A stretch of DNA of 64,000 nt, taken from positions 62,001 through 126,000 of the forward strand of contig NZ_NIXN01000003.1 in NCBI RefSeq assembly GCF_002807055.1. The letters are read 5' to 3'. Under the pieces are notes generated by a model. It was not told where the DNA came from. It saw only the letters and a program-made list of their open reading frames with translations, and ran no database searches. This document shows positions 25,922 to 35,055 of the stretch, piece after piece. The DNA comes from Confluentibacter citreus. GTDB lineage: Bacteria > Bacteroidota > Bacteroidia > Flavobacteriales > Flavobacteriaceae. The stretch's first letter is position 1. Each line of letters opens with the position of its first letter. The position numbers and the translations under genes are program-made.

Positions 25922-26482
25922 TTACAGATTTTCTAAATTACCTCTTCGTGTCTTTCCTAGTTTTTTATAAAAAGTTGGAGAATGACCCGTTACTTTTTTA
26001 AATTGAGTGGATAAATGGGCCACACTACTATAATGCAACTTATATGATATTTCCGAAAGATTTAATTGGTCATAAAGTATGAGTTCTTTTGCTCTTTCTA
26101 TTTTATGCTTTATGATGAAATGCTGAATGGTAATACCTTTTACCTCTGAAAACAAGTTGGATAAATAAGTATAATCGTAATTGAGTTTTTCGCTGATATA
26201 TTCAGAATAGTTGACTTTGGGAACCTCATCGGTATAATGAACCATTTCTATGATAACATTTTTAATTTTATCAATAAGAATGTTTTTTTTATCATCTAGC
26301 AATTCCAACCCCGACAATGCTAGATTGCGTTTAAGTTTTACTTTTTGTTCGTCGTTTATGGTCTCTACAATTTCAATCGCACCCAGTTCAATACTTGTAT
26401 AATGCAAACCCAGTCTTTCCAATTCTTGCTTCACCATAAGTTTGCATCGTAAACTTACCATGTACTTTATATATAATTTCAT
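25922..26482 (-). CDS. Small AraC-family regulator with HMA-like N-terminal domain
   Basis: A 186-aa regulator. The start ATG 26482 (MKLYIKYMVSLRCKLMVKQE) was chosen because family members begin there; 27 extra upstream codons are open but unlike coding. The N-terminal ~70 residues resemble a ferredoxin-like HMA domain, with one cysteine of the usual CxxC replaced (MVSLRCK). The C-terminal AraC domain has two helix-turn-helices (YLSNLFSEVKGITIQHFI, LNLSEISYKLHYSSVAHLST) and HSPTFYKKL. A cupin gene lies upstream on the same strand, about 140 bp away. Confidence 0.88.
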   Translation of the reverse strand: MKLYIKYMVSLRCKLMVKQELERLGLHYTSIELGAIEIVETINDEQKVKLKRNLALSGLELLDDKKNILIDKIKNVIIEMVHYTDEVPKVNYSEYISEKLNYDYTYLSNLFSEVKGITIQHFIIKHKIERAKELILYDQLNLSEISYKLHYSSVAHLSTQFKKVTGHSPTFYKKLGKTRRGNLENL

Positions 26483-26624
26483 GTGAAAGTTTTCAATAGG
26501 ATGTATAATTATTTGTTTGGATGGTGAAAGGTACACGCATTCTACATCAAGTGTGTTACACAACTTTCATGCATAGTTACATAACCTACATCCTTACAAG
26601 ATAGAACACCTAAAAAACAAGACA

Positions 26625-26978
26625 CTAATCAAAATCTTCATAACCGCTTTTTATGACGGTGGATATCATCTTAAATTGCTCATTGGCAGTAAAGTGATGC
26701 CTTTGATTACTAGGAATAACAATACCCTGTCCGAGACCAAGTTGGTACTCAATTTTGTTAATGGTCAGATTGGCGGTACCATCTATAATTTGAATATAGG
26801 TATCAAAAGGTGACGTTTTTTCAGCCAATTCTTCGCCAATATCAAAAGACAAAGCGGTAATATTTCCAGTAACTTTTTTAATAATGGTTTTACTCACCAC
26901 GGCGTTTGGTATATATTGTATGATTTCTACTATAATATGCGGAGTGGCTTTCTCCATTTCATTACCTATTGATTTCAT
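26625..26978 (-). CDS. Small cupin-domain protein
   Basis: A 117-aa single-domain cupin. Motif 1 is degenerate (SPFDTYIQIIDGTANLTINK, lacking the usual two His) and motif 2 is GQGIVIPSNQRHHFTANEQ. A KTIIKKVTGNITALSFDIGE stretch precedes the barrel. It is clearly paralogous to the cupin at 49469-49837, sharing VVSK-IxKK-TG, SP(F/Y)DTY and the final VIKSGYE. Missing metal ligands argue for a sensory or binding rather than catalytic role. It is adjacent to a small AraC regulator. Confidence 0.82.
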   Translation of the reverse strand: MKSIGNEMEKATPHIIVEIIQYIPNAVVSKTIIKKVTGNITALSFDIGEELAEKTSPFDTYIQIIDGTANLTINKIEYQLGLGQGIVIPSNQRHHFTANEQFKMISTVIKSGYEDFD

Positions 26979-27139
26979 TGTGTTGCTTTTTATTCACTGT
27001 TAACGATTATAGTAGACCAAGAGCACATAAATGGGCTATTTAGTTAATAGCTATAATAGCCATCTACCAATTAGTTTAGCTAAATCTTTATTTCATCTAT
27101 ACAGAGTAAAAAAAGCAAGCATATTGTAATACTACGATT

Positions 27140-27250
27140 TTATATTTTAATGTTCTTAATAATAAAAACAAATAACAAAATAAGGGTTGTTAAGGTTAAG
27201 GCTATTAAAACAAACCTCATTATTCTATATTTTAAAAAGATTGATTCCAT
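27140..27250 (-). CDS. Possible 36-aa single-helix membrane peptide
   Basis: An ATG-started frame reading MESIFLKYRIMRFVLIALTL and continuing as a long hydrophobic helix, ending IIKNIKI. The length and positive flanks fit a small membrane protein, but A/T-rich DNA readily produces such frames and no neighbour supports it. Confidence 0.35.
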   Translation of the reverse strand: MESIFLKYRIMRFVLIALTLTTLILLFVFIIKNIKI

Positions 27251-27645
27251 TGAGGGTTTTTATTTTACTTTTTTACACACTACTTTAATAATAAACACTT
27301 ACTTATTTTAAGAGCATATAAACAATTATTAAAATTGCTCCTACCTTAAAATGTAATACGATTTATTTATAAATCTTCAAAATTAATAATATAGCAAAGG
27401 TGGTGCAATACTATGCCGTATGGATTACATAACATGTTTAAATAGTTACATAATCTACAGATATTTTTTCGTGCAGTTCTGTAATTAAGTAAGCTTTTAT
27501 GAGCAAAATTATGCAGCACTCCTAGTCTTTTTGTATTTCTGCATAAAACTGAACCTTCATGTAAATTCTGTATGAAAATCAAGTTTGGCAATCAACTAAA
27601 TCTGTCTCTCAGCGTTGTGGGTTTTTATATGAAGAACAAAAAAAA

Positions 27646-27663
27646 GCAGGCTTAAAAGCCTGC
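27646..27663 (-). terminator. Hairpin terminator GCAGGCTT-AA-AAGCCTGC
   Basis: An 8-bp perfect stem with A-runs on the left and T's on the right, so it could act in both directions. No gene is visible immediately upstream on the minus strand; the nearest motif is the TTACATAA site at 27811. Confidence 0.65.
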
Positions 27664-27713
27664 CTTTTAACAAATGTCACATTAAAATATTCAATAGAAT
27701 TTCTAACCGACAA

Positions 27714-27747
27714 ACTAACTAACTAACTAACCAACCAACCAACCAAT
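27714..27747 (+). repeat. Tetranucleotide repeat (ACTA)n(ACCA)n
   Basis: Four ACTA units followed directly by four ACCA units. The array looks as if it arose by slippage plus one substitution. Confidence 0.85.
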
Positions 27748-27972
27748 TGATTAACAGCAATAAAGATAATTGTTAGGTCGTAGATTTAGTTACACAGTTT
27801 TTGTTTAGATTTACATAAATCACATGTTTCAATAATGAAAACATAGCAGCTTCCTAAATCTTTATTTTATTTCTACTATCTATAAAGATCTCAAAACTTG
27901 GTTTAAAAACTCTCAAATAGGAAGTTCAATTCAAGCGTATGGCCTTTTTATATTTCGAATGATTTAAATAAA

Positions 27973-28008
27973 AAAGACACTGAAAATCAAATCCTTAACA
28001 GTGTCTTT
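27973..28008 (-). terminator. Terminator of tRNA-Pro(GGG)
   Basis: AAAGACACTG (27973-27982) pairs with CAGTGTCTTT (27999-28008); on the minus strand it is followed by T's. It lies 22 bp beyond the 3' end of the tRNA. Confidence 0.78.
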
Positions 28009-28030
28009 AATTTATAAACCCTTGGTTTTG

Positions 28031-28104
28031 TCGGGATGACAGGATTTGAACCTGCGACCACACGGCCCCCAGCCGTGTACGCTACCGGACTGCGCCACAT
28101 CCCG
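28031..28104 (-). tRNA. tRNA-Pro (anticodon GGG)
   Basis: A complete cloverleaf on the minus strand: acceptor CGGGATG/CATCCCG with discriminator A, anticodon loop CTGGGGG between CACGG and CCGTG, and T arm GCAGG-TTCAAAT-CCTGT. CCA is not encoded. Confidence 0.95.
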
Positions 28105-28401
28105 TTTTAAAAGTGGGTTCAAAGAAAACACATTTTATTAAAAAATTAAAAATTAATTGTCATTAAAAAAAAGTATTTTTTAAATAGCTCTTTCTACTGG
28201 TTTCTCTTCTTCCGTTCTTTTGGATGTCTTTCCTTTGATGCTCCATATAAAATTCTAATTTCTATAGCTTTTCTAGAATAAACCGATACTTATCTTGTTT
28301 TTCAAAACAAAAAAACAATCTTTTTAATTTTTAACAGATAATACGTACAGGATCTTATTCTCATTTTCTATATTTGAGAATCGATTCATCCTTGTAAATG
28401 T

Positions 28402-29538
28402 ATGCCCACTAAACCAATTTTATTCCACAAAATCATCGTACTTACACTATCGTTTACATTATTAACCTGTACAAATCCAGTTAGTCCAGAATACCAATTT
28501 ATTGAGGGATTGATTTATATTGAAGGCTTTGTGGGAACTACCGAGGGGTCATCATTTGTAACAATAACAGAATCAGATGTAGCTGTGTACTATAGAAATA
28601 TCTTTGTCAGCGGAGCTAATGTCTATTTTGTAAATGCAAATTCTGCAGAAAAAATTCCTTTGTTTGAAGATAACTCGCAATACATCCCCGATCCTAATTT
28701 TAAAGGAGAATTAGGTGAAAATTGGTTTTTAGAAGTGAATTTGCCCAATGGAAAACAATATCTATCCGAAATTGAAACTATAAATCCATCCGTTCCCATA
28801 AAGGAAATTAATGTTAGATATGATAAACAATTGGAGTTTGTTGAAGATTATAAAAAATACGCTCCGGGACACGAAGTATCTGTAACTTTTGATGATCCCG
28901 AAAACCAAACCAATTATTATTATTGGCGTTTTAAAACCTATGATAAAGCTCAAATTTGTAAAATTTGTGAAAGAGGTTACTTTAGAGACAATTGTATTCC
29001 GTTTGATCCATTTTTCCTCGGATATAGGGAGTACTATACTTATTGGTGCGAATCTGATTGTTGGCAAATAGAATTTGGGAATAAAATCCATATTTTTTCA
29101 GATGAGTTCTCCAACGGAGCCACAACCTCATCCCTACCTGTAGCAAACGTGTATTTAACTAGAAAATCAAAAATTCTTGTGGAATTACAGCAGTTTTCAC
29201 TTACTCCTAAAGCATATGAATATTATCGAACAATCAAGGATTTAATTGATAACAATGGTGGATTTAACGCACCTTTACCAGCTGCACTTATTGGTAACAT
29301 GTACAACCCAGAAGATTCAAATGAATACGTTTTAGGAAGGTTTACGGCTTCATCAGCCACTACAAAACAGATTATGATAGACCGCACCATGATAGAAGAC
29401 CAAGTTGTGGGTACCCAACTAAAGACTGTTTCAGAAAATCAAGGCGATCCAGGCTTACCAGTGGATATACTTTTAGTGGCTCCATGTGAAGAAAGTAAAT
29501 ATAGAACCTCAACCGAACCAGAAGGATGGATAGAATGA
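28402..29538 (+). CDS. DUF4249 lipoprotein, partner of the adjacent TonB receptor
   Basis: A 378-aa lipoprotein (lipobox ending at C23, LLTC). DUF4249 features: IEGFVGTTEGSSFVTITESD after the anchor, a beta-rich domain, and a Cys cluster in the middle (QICKICERGYFRDNC, then WCESDC). The last residues overlap the following TonB-receptor gene (ATGA). DUF4249 proteins are consistently encoded with a carboxypeptidase-regulatory-domain TonB receptor and are presumed surface lipoproteins acting with it, much as SusD does with SusC. Substrate unknown. Confidence 0.88.
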   Translation: MPTKPILFHKIIVLTLSFTLLTCTNPVSPEYQFIEGLIYIEGFVGTTEGSSFVTITESDVAVYYRNIFVSGANVYFVNANSAEKIPLFEDNSQYIPDPNFKGELGENWFLEVNLPNGKQYLSEIETINPSVPIKEINVRYDKQLEFVEDYKKYAPGHEVSVTFDDPENQTNYYYWRFKTYDKAQICKICERGYFRDNCIPFDPFFLGYREYYTYWCESDCWQIEFGNKIHIFSDEFSNGATTSSLPVANVYLTRKSKILVELQQFSLTPKAYEYYRTIKDLIDNNGGFNAPLPAALIGNMYNPEDSNEYVLGRFTASSATTKQIMIDRTMIEDQVVGTQLKTVSENQGDPGLPVDILLVAPCEESKYRTSTEPEGWIE

Positions 29539-31961
29539 TATCATTACAGATTAACCAAATCCGAAGCTGGTTTGTAATAATAGTTTTTTTGTTTACAACT
29601 CAGCTACTTTCAGCTCAAGAATACAAACTATCTTTCCAGATACTAAGTGAAGCTGATAATAGGCCTATTGATAATGCTCAAATAATAATCACGCCTTGTG
29701 CATGTGGCGGTGTTACAGATACTAATGGGGAATTTTCAATTAATTTACCCAAAAATACGTATTTAGTAAAAGTCTCTTTCATTGGCTTCAAAACAGCGGA
29801 AAGAGAAGTTACACTCGACCAAGACAAAAGATTGCGTTTAACACTTGCCGATGAAGAACAACAACTATCGGAGGTTGTGCTAAGGGCTAAACGGGTTAGC
29901 GAACGTTTGGAATCTCCACAAATGGGTGCCGTACAAATGACGGCTGTAGAACTTAATAAAATGCCCGCAGCCATAGGAGAAGTAGACTTATTAAGAAGCA
30001 TGACACTTTTACCTGGGGTAAATAATGCTGGAGAAGTTAGCAATGGCTTATCGGTTCGAGGTGGCTCACTAGACCAAAACCTTTTGCTATACGATTATGC
30101 CCCAGTATTTAATCCTACCCACTTATTTGGTTTATTCTCCATATTTACACCAGAAGCCATTGCCTCAACCGACCTTTATCGCGCCAATATACCTGCACGT
30201 TATGGAGGAAGAATTACTTCTGTACTAGATGTTAAGGTAAAAAACCCTTACGTTGATAAGTTAAAATTAAGTGGTGGCATCGGACTTGTTTCCAGCAGAT
30301 TATCTGTTGAAGCACCCTTAATTAAGGATAAGCTTTTTTTATATGCTGGTACAAGAGCTGGATTTACTGACTTTTTATTGCCCATTGTTTCGAAACGGCT
30401 TGAAAACACGAAAGCTCGGTTTTATGATCATACCATAAAGTTACTTTATTTACCAACGGACAAAGACCAAATTTCGTTTACAAATTTTTACAGCAAGGAT
30501 TTTTACCAACTTGATTTGATTTCCCAAATTGAGAATATCAATGCCAAAAGCAATCAATACGATTTTAAAACCTTCAACAACACGCTTAACTGGACGCACT
30601 CATTTACTGATGATTCAAGTATAAGAACTGTTTTATTGCATAGTAGATATACTCCAAAAACATTATTTCCTGAAAGTGAGAATAGTAATGTCATTGAGTA
30701 TGAATCTCAAATTAATTTTTTAAGTCTCTTTTCTGAATACTCTAAAAGAATAAATGATAAGTTAAATTATTACGTAGGCATACAAGGCAACAGATATAAA
30801 ATTAAACCTGGCAAACTAGACCCTGGTAACGGTAACAGCATTCTACCAGTTACTTTAGATGATGAAACAAGTTACGAGTTATCGGCTTACACCAATGTTA
30901 ATTGGAGTCCTTTTGAGCAACTAGCGCTATCTGGTGGACTGCGATTGAATAATTTTTCTTTTGTCGGCCCTTATACCCAAGCCACTTTTGATGAAAGTAC
31001 AGAAGAAATCACCAACATTACCGAATTTGGCAAAGGTGAAAAGATTAAAACATTCAATTCTATAGAACCTCGATTGGGTGCGAATTTAAAACTAGGAGAA
31101 AACACTTCGGTTAAAGCTAGCTACGCTCGTTTGAACCAGTACCTACAAAATATTTATAATTCTACCACGCCCTTGCCAACCTCACGTTGGAAAACATCGG
31201 ATCCAAATATAGATCCTCAAAAAAGCGATACCTACAGCTTTGGTGTATATCAAAATTTAGATGACAATAATTTAGAACTTGGTGTTGAAGGCTATTATAG
31301 AGACATTCAAAACAATTTAACTTACAAACCAGGAGCCGATTTCTTTTTAGAGGAATTTTTAGAGCGCGATATTGTGCAAGCTCAAGGCAAAGCCTATGGT
31401 GTGGAATTTAGTTTAAAAAAACCTAATGGACCAGTTAATGGTTGGCTTAACTATACGTGGTCTAGGAGCTTTATGAAAACAAACAGCTTAAAATTAAGTG
31501 ATAGAATTAACAACAACCAATGGCATCCTTCAGATTTTGATAGGCCCCATGTTTTTAACGGCACCATAAATATTGAAAGTGATAAATACAATACTTGGAG
31601 TTTCAATTTTACCGCCCAAACTGGTCGCCCATACTCTGTCGCCAATGGTTATTTCGATTTAGAAGGCATTGACATACCTATATTCTTAGAACGTAATAAT
31701 GCGCGTTTAAAACCTTATCACCGTCTTGATCTATCTTGGAAAGTAAAGTATAGCAAAAAATTAAATAGACGCTGGGTAGGTGATTGGACATTTACCATTT
31801 ACAATCTATACGCCAGAAAGAATTCATATAATGTTTATTATACACAACGAACTGGTGATGTGAATTCCCATATTTTTCTTGGAAGCCCTCTAGGTTCTTA
31901 TGAACTAACTATAATGAATAGTCCCCTATTTGCCCTAACTTACAATTTTGTATTTGATTAA
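29535..31961 (+). CDS. TonB-dependent receptor with N-terminal carboxypeptidase-regulatory-like domain
   Basis: An ~808-aa outer-membrane receptor. Signal peptide ends at LLSAQ; then a CarboxypepD_reg-like domain with a CACGGVTDTNGEFSINL segment, the plug (LLRSMTLLPGVNNAGEVSNG, LSVRGGSLDQNLLLYD) and a 22-strand-type barrel ending in an aromatic strand (FALTYNFVFD). The start was set at the ATG forming an ATGA overlap with the preceding stop; an ATG 9 bp upstream is also possible. It forms a pair with the DUF4249 lipoprotein. No sigma/anti-sigma genes accompany it, and it lacks an STN signalling domain. Confidence 0.9.
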   Translation: MISLQINQIRSWFVIIVFLFTTQLLSAQEYKLSFQILSEADNRPIDNAQIIITPCACGGVTDTNGEFSINLPKNTYLVKVSFIGFKTAEREVTLDQDKRLRLTLADEEQQLSEVVLRAKRVSERLESPQMGAVQMTAVELNKMPAAIGEVDLLRSMTLLPGVNNAGEVSNGLSVRGGSLDQNLLLYDYAPVFNPTHLFGLFSIFTPEAIASTDLYRANIPARYGGRITSVLDVKVKNPYVDKLKLSGGIGLVSSRLSVEAPLIKDKLFLYAGTRAGFTDFLLPIVSKRLENTKARFYDHTIKLLYLPTDKDQISFTNFYSKDFYQLDLISQIENINAKSNQYDFKTFNNTLNWTHSFTDDSSIRTVLLHSRYTPKTLFPESENSNVIEYESQINFLSLFSEYSKRINDKLNYYVGIQGNRYKIKPGKLDPGNGNSILPVTLDDETSYELSAYTNVNWSPFEQLALSGGLRLNNFSFVGPYTQATFDESTEEITNITEFGKGEKIKTFNSIEPRLGANLKLGENTSVKASYARLNQYLQNIYNSTTPLPTSRWKTSDPNIDPQKSDTYSFGVYQNLDDNNLELGVEGYYRDIQNNLTYKPGADFFLEEFLERDIVQAQGKAYGVEFSLKKPNGPVNGWLNYTWSRSFMKTNSLKLSDRINNNQWHPSDFDRPHVFNGTINIESDKYNTWSFNFTAQTGRPYSVANGYFDLEGIDIPIFLERNNARLKPYHRLDLSWKVKYSKKLNRRWVGDWTFTIYNLYARKNSYNVYYTQRTGDVNSHIFLGSPLGSYELTIMNSPLFALTYNFVFD

Positions 31962-32016
31962 ATTTGCTCTTTAGGGCTCACTAGGTTCTATAAATACTAA
32001 ATACTTTAAGGCATAT

Positions 32017-32054
32017 TCTACTTACAATTAATACAATTATTAATTGTAAGTAGA
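32017..32054 (-). terminator. Perfect 16-bp inverted repeat across the trxB stop codon
   Basis: TCTACTTACAATTAAT (32017-32032) pairs with ATTAATTGTAAGTAGA (32039-32054). It sits between the convergent receptor and trxB genes and includes the last codons of trxB. There is no T-run, so it may act as an mRNA 3'-end stabiliser. Confidence 0.6.
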
Positions 32055-33020
32055 TGTAGATACTTCAAAAGTAGAATCTTTCGCCGCTAAATAACGTTCC
32101 GCATCTAAAGCTGCCATACAGCCCGTGCCCGCTGCAGTAACTGCTTGTCTATACACATGGTCTGCTGCATCACCCGAAACAAATACCCCTTCAATATTGG
32201 TTTTTGATGTTCCCGGAACATTAATGATATAACCCGTTTCGTCTAATTCTAAATAGTCCTTAAAAATATCGGTATTAGGCTTATGTCCTATGGCAACAAA
32301 AAACCCAGTTGCTGGAATTTCGTGTTTTTCATTAGTTATATTATTAAACACCCTAACACCTGTGACTACTTGTCCGTCACCCAAAACCTCATCCGTTTCC
32401 GTATTAAACAATATCTCAATATTAGGTGTTTTCTTAACACGGTCTGCCATGATTTTAGAAGCCCTGAATTCATCACGTCTTACAATCATGGTTACTTTTT
32501 TACAAAGTTTGGATAGATAATGGGCTTCCTCACAAGCTGAATCGCCCGCCCCAACAATAACGACTTCTTGATTTCTATAAAAGAAACCGTCGCACACAGC
32601 ACAAGCAGATACGCCGCCTCCTAATTTCAAATATTTTTGTTCAGATTCCAATCCTAAATATTTTGCTGAAGCGCCTGTTGCAATGATAATGGTTTCAGAA
32701 TGAATTTCTTTTTCATCATTCACCCAAACTTTATGGATATCACCTGAAAAATCAACTTTAGTTATCCAACCATGTCGCACATCGGTTTCAAATCGCTCTG
32801 CTTGTTTTTGTAATTCCATCATCATTTCCGGTCCGGTAATCCCTGTTGGATAGCCAGGGAAATTCTCAACTTCATTGGTGGTTGTTAATTGTCCTCCTGG
32901 TTGTGTCCCTTGGTATAAAACAGGAGCCATATTAGCTCTCGCTGCATAAATTGCTGCTGTGTAACCTGCAGGTCCAGACCCAATAATTAAACATTTTACT
33001 TTTTCAATAGGTTCTGCCAT
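32040..33020 (-). CDS. trxB: Thioredoxin reductase
   Basis: A 326-aa flavoprotein that transfers electrons from NADPH to thioredoxin. FAD site GSGPAGY (14-20), redox-active CAVC (140-143), NADPH site GAGDSACEEA, and C-terminal FAD motif GVFVSGDAADHVYRQAVTA are all intact. Length is normal. The start is ATG 33020 (MAEPIEKVKC); the two codons upstream begin with TTG and are unlikely. Monocistronic by context, with unrelated regulator genes upstream. Confidence 0.96.
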   Translation of the reverse strand: MAEPIEKVKCLIIGSGPAGYTAAIYAARANMAPVLYQGTQPGGQLTTTNEVENFPGYPTGITGPEMMMELQKQAERFETDVRHGWITKVDFSGDIHKVWVNDEKEIHSETIIIATGASAKYLGLESEQKYLKLGGGVSACAVCDGFFYRNQEVVIVGAGDSACEEAHYLSKLCKKVTMIVRRDEFRASKIMADRVKKTPNIEILFNTETDEVLGDGQVVTGVRVFNNITNEKHEIPATGFFVAIGHKPNTDIFKDYLELDETGYIINVPGTSKTNIEGVFVSGDAADHVYRQAVTAAGTGCMAALDAERYLAAKDSTFEVSTSTYN

Positions 33021-33246
33021 AATCAATAATTCTTTTAATACTGTAAAAGTAGTTTTTTTGTTTTAAACCTTACTAGTAATTTATTAACACTTGGTTATAA
33101 TGCCATATTTAAAATCTATTTCAAACCAAAAAGCTTTTAGGCATTTTGTTGAAATGGGACCGCTATAAAAACACTGCTAGATCGAAATTATACTCATCGA
33201 GCAGAATGTATACTATATGAGTAAAGTTTTCTAGAAAATATACCCT

Positions 33247-34110
33247 CTACTTTTTATGCTGCTTGGTATACATTGAAGGCGTACAGTTTTTAATTAACTT
33301 GAATTTTCGGTTGAAATTAGAAATATTGTTAAACCCTGATTCGTAGCAAATTTCGGTGATGTTATATTTGTTTTCAATTAATAGTTTACAGGCATATCCA
33401 ATTCTAATTTCGGCAACATATTGAGAAAATGTTTTATTGTTTACCCGTTTAAAAAACCTACTAAAGGCAGAGGCATTCATATGCGCTATTTCTGCGACAT
33501 TTTGCAAAGTAATTGCCTTATTGAAATTTTTAAATATATAAGCATATACTTTATCTAGAGTCTCGTTTTCGTTTATCTTAAATGAATTAATATATCCTTG
33601 GCTAGCCAAAAACTTATACTCTTTATGCCTTGCCAATTTATCTAGAATTATTAAAAACTTTACAGATTTATTAAAACCTTCCAAGCTGGCCATTTCTTGA
33701 ATCTCATCAATTAATTCTTGGTCTACCCCCAAAAATTTAATCCCATATTGAGCCCTGTTAAAAAGTTCCAAAAGATGTGACATTTCTGGGGTTGAAAAAA
33801 AGGTGTTTCCTAAATAGTTTTTTTTGAAGTGAACCCCTATATTTCTTGCCAAAAGGTTAGAGTCCTTTTTAAAATATTTTTCATCATTCAACCACATGTG
33901 TGGCAAGTTTTCTCCAATTAAAATGAGCTCACCAGGTTCGAATTTTTCTATGCTATCACCTATAAAACGGGTACCCTCACTTTCTAAATTAAGAGCAAGT
34001 TCTAGCTCTGGGTGGTAATGCCATATTTTTAAAAAATAAGGCATTTTATTAACCTGAGTACTAAAAGAAGTATTATCTAAACAACTTCTATCTAAAAAAT
34101 GAAGTTTCAT
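33247..34110 (-). CDS. AraC-family regulator with cupin-type sensor domain
   Basis: A 287-aa regulator. The N-terminal ~165 residues form an AraC-type cupin (HYHPELELALNLESEGTRFI, FEPGELILIGENLPHMW), as in sugar-responsive members. The C-terminal domain has both helix-turn-helices (LQNVAEIAHMNASAFSRFFK and NITEICYESGFNNISNFNRK). It is next to the ECF-sigma/FecR/SusCD genes and may sense the sugar taken up by that pair, but no regulatory site was found to prove this. Confidence 0.9.
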   Translation of the reverse strand: MKLHFLDRSCLDNTSFSTQVNKMPYFLKIWHYHPELELALNLESEGTRFIGDSIEKFEPGELILIGENLPHMWLNDEKYFKKDSNLLARNIGVHFKKNYLGNTFFSTPEMSHLLELFNRAQYGIKFLGVDQELIDEIQEMASLEGFNKSVKFLIILDKLARHKEYKFLASQGYINSFKINENETLDKVYAYIFKNFNKAITLQNVAEIAHMNASAFSRFFKRVNNKTFSQYVAEIRIGYACKLLIENKYNITEICYESGFNNISNFNRKFKLIKNCTPSMYTKQHKK

Positions 34111-34171
34111 AAAGGTTTTTACTTAAAATTAACACTAAAAAACAGCGCTTTGCAATACGCGAAAAATACTT

Positions 34172-34744
34172 CTATTTTTTGAACATAAAGAACAAAAATA
34201 GGTTATCTTCTTCAAATGCTTTTCTTATTTTTTTGAATGCAATACGAACTTGTTCTTCCACCGTCCTAGGGGAAATATCCAGTTTATCTGCAATTTCTTT
34301 ATATTTAAGCCCTTCTTGCTTGCTCATAATAAGTATCCTTTTACATTTTGGCGGTAACTTTTCTATTATTGTTTTTAGCTTATTAATCCGTTTTTCTAAA
34401 AGCTCATCATTCTCTTCAATTGAATTTTGTAAAAACTCATACCTCAATTCTTCTAAAAAATCATTCTTGCGTATAGATTTTCTATGGTGGTCTACAAATT
34501 GGTTATAGGCTATGGTATACAAATAATTTTTGGGAGATCTTTTAAGTTGCAAATCCTCTTTTTTGTTCCATAATAAAATAAAACTTTGCTGTACGATGTC
34601 TTCAGATAGTTCAGTGCTTCTTGTATAAGTTGTAATAAATGCCACTAAAGATTTGTAGTAGCGATTAAATAAAAACTCAAACGCCAATTCATCACCATGC
34701 TTTAAAGCCGTAACCAATTTTTCGCTATCCATTGACGAATCCAT
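34172..34744 (-). CDS. ECF RNA polymerase sigma factor
   Basis: A 190-aa sigma-70-like ECF factor. Region 2 is AFEFLFNRYYKSLVAFITTY and DIVQQSFILLWNKKEDL; region 4 is LPPKCKRILIMSKQEGLKYK with EIADKLDISPRTVEEQVRIA. The start was set at ATG 34744 (MDSSMDSEK); 37 further upstream codons are open but not sigma-like. It is divergent from fecR, the usual Bacteroidota arrangement in which the FecR anti-sigma holds the factor until the TonB receptor signals. Confidence 0.92.
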   Translation of the reverse strand: MDSSMDSEKLVTALKHGDELAFEFLFNRYYKSLVAFITTYTRSTELSEDIVQQSFILLWNKKEDLQLKRSPKNYLYTIAYNQFVDHHRKSIRKNDFLEELRYEFLQNSIEENDELLEKRINKLKTIIEKLPPKCKRILIMSKQEGLKYKEIADKLDISPRTVEEQVRIAFKKIRKAFEEDNLFLFFMFKK

Positions 34745-35055
34745 AGAAAACTCAAATCGTTTATTTTCAACACATTTTACCTTCACGTCTGTACAATATT
34801 TGCTTTGATAGTCTTTAATCAACAAGATCTCCTTCACAATAGTACAAATTATCAAAAGGTGTTACTTCCTAATATTTGACCACTAGTGATACTTTTTTTG
34901 CCTTAAAAAAACAAATAGTAATAAAAGACACCTATAAAATCATTTTCTGTATCACTAAAACCCGCCAAACTAAAATTTTTTGTTAAAAAAATTACGGGAT
35001 TTTAAAAACCCATACGTAAACATATACCAACCATTACATTTTTTTAAAAACGTAT

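Larger units (their letters stand above)
26979..28030. other. Long gene-poor region
   Basis: About 1 kb with one possible 36-aa membrane ORF (27140-27250), a minus-facing hairpin (27646-27663), a tetranucleotide repeat (27714-27747), three TTACATAA-like motifs (27425, 27446, 27811) and a tRNA terminator at the end. Nothing else protein-coding is convincing. Confidence 0.5.

Noticed and set aside
27367-27591. 74-codon minus-strand frame in the gene-poor region
   Set aside because: Composition is Cys/His/Tyr-rich and unlike real proteins here; no start context, no neighbour support, and it overlaps two TTACATAA motifs.
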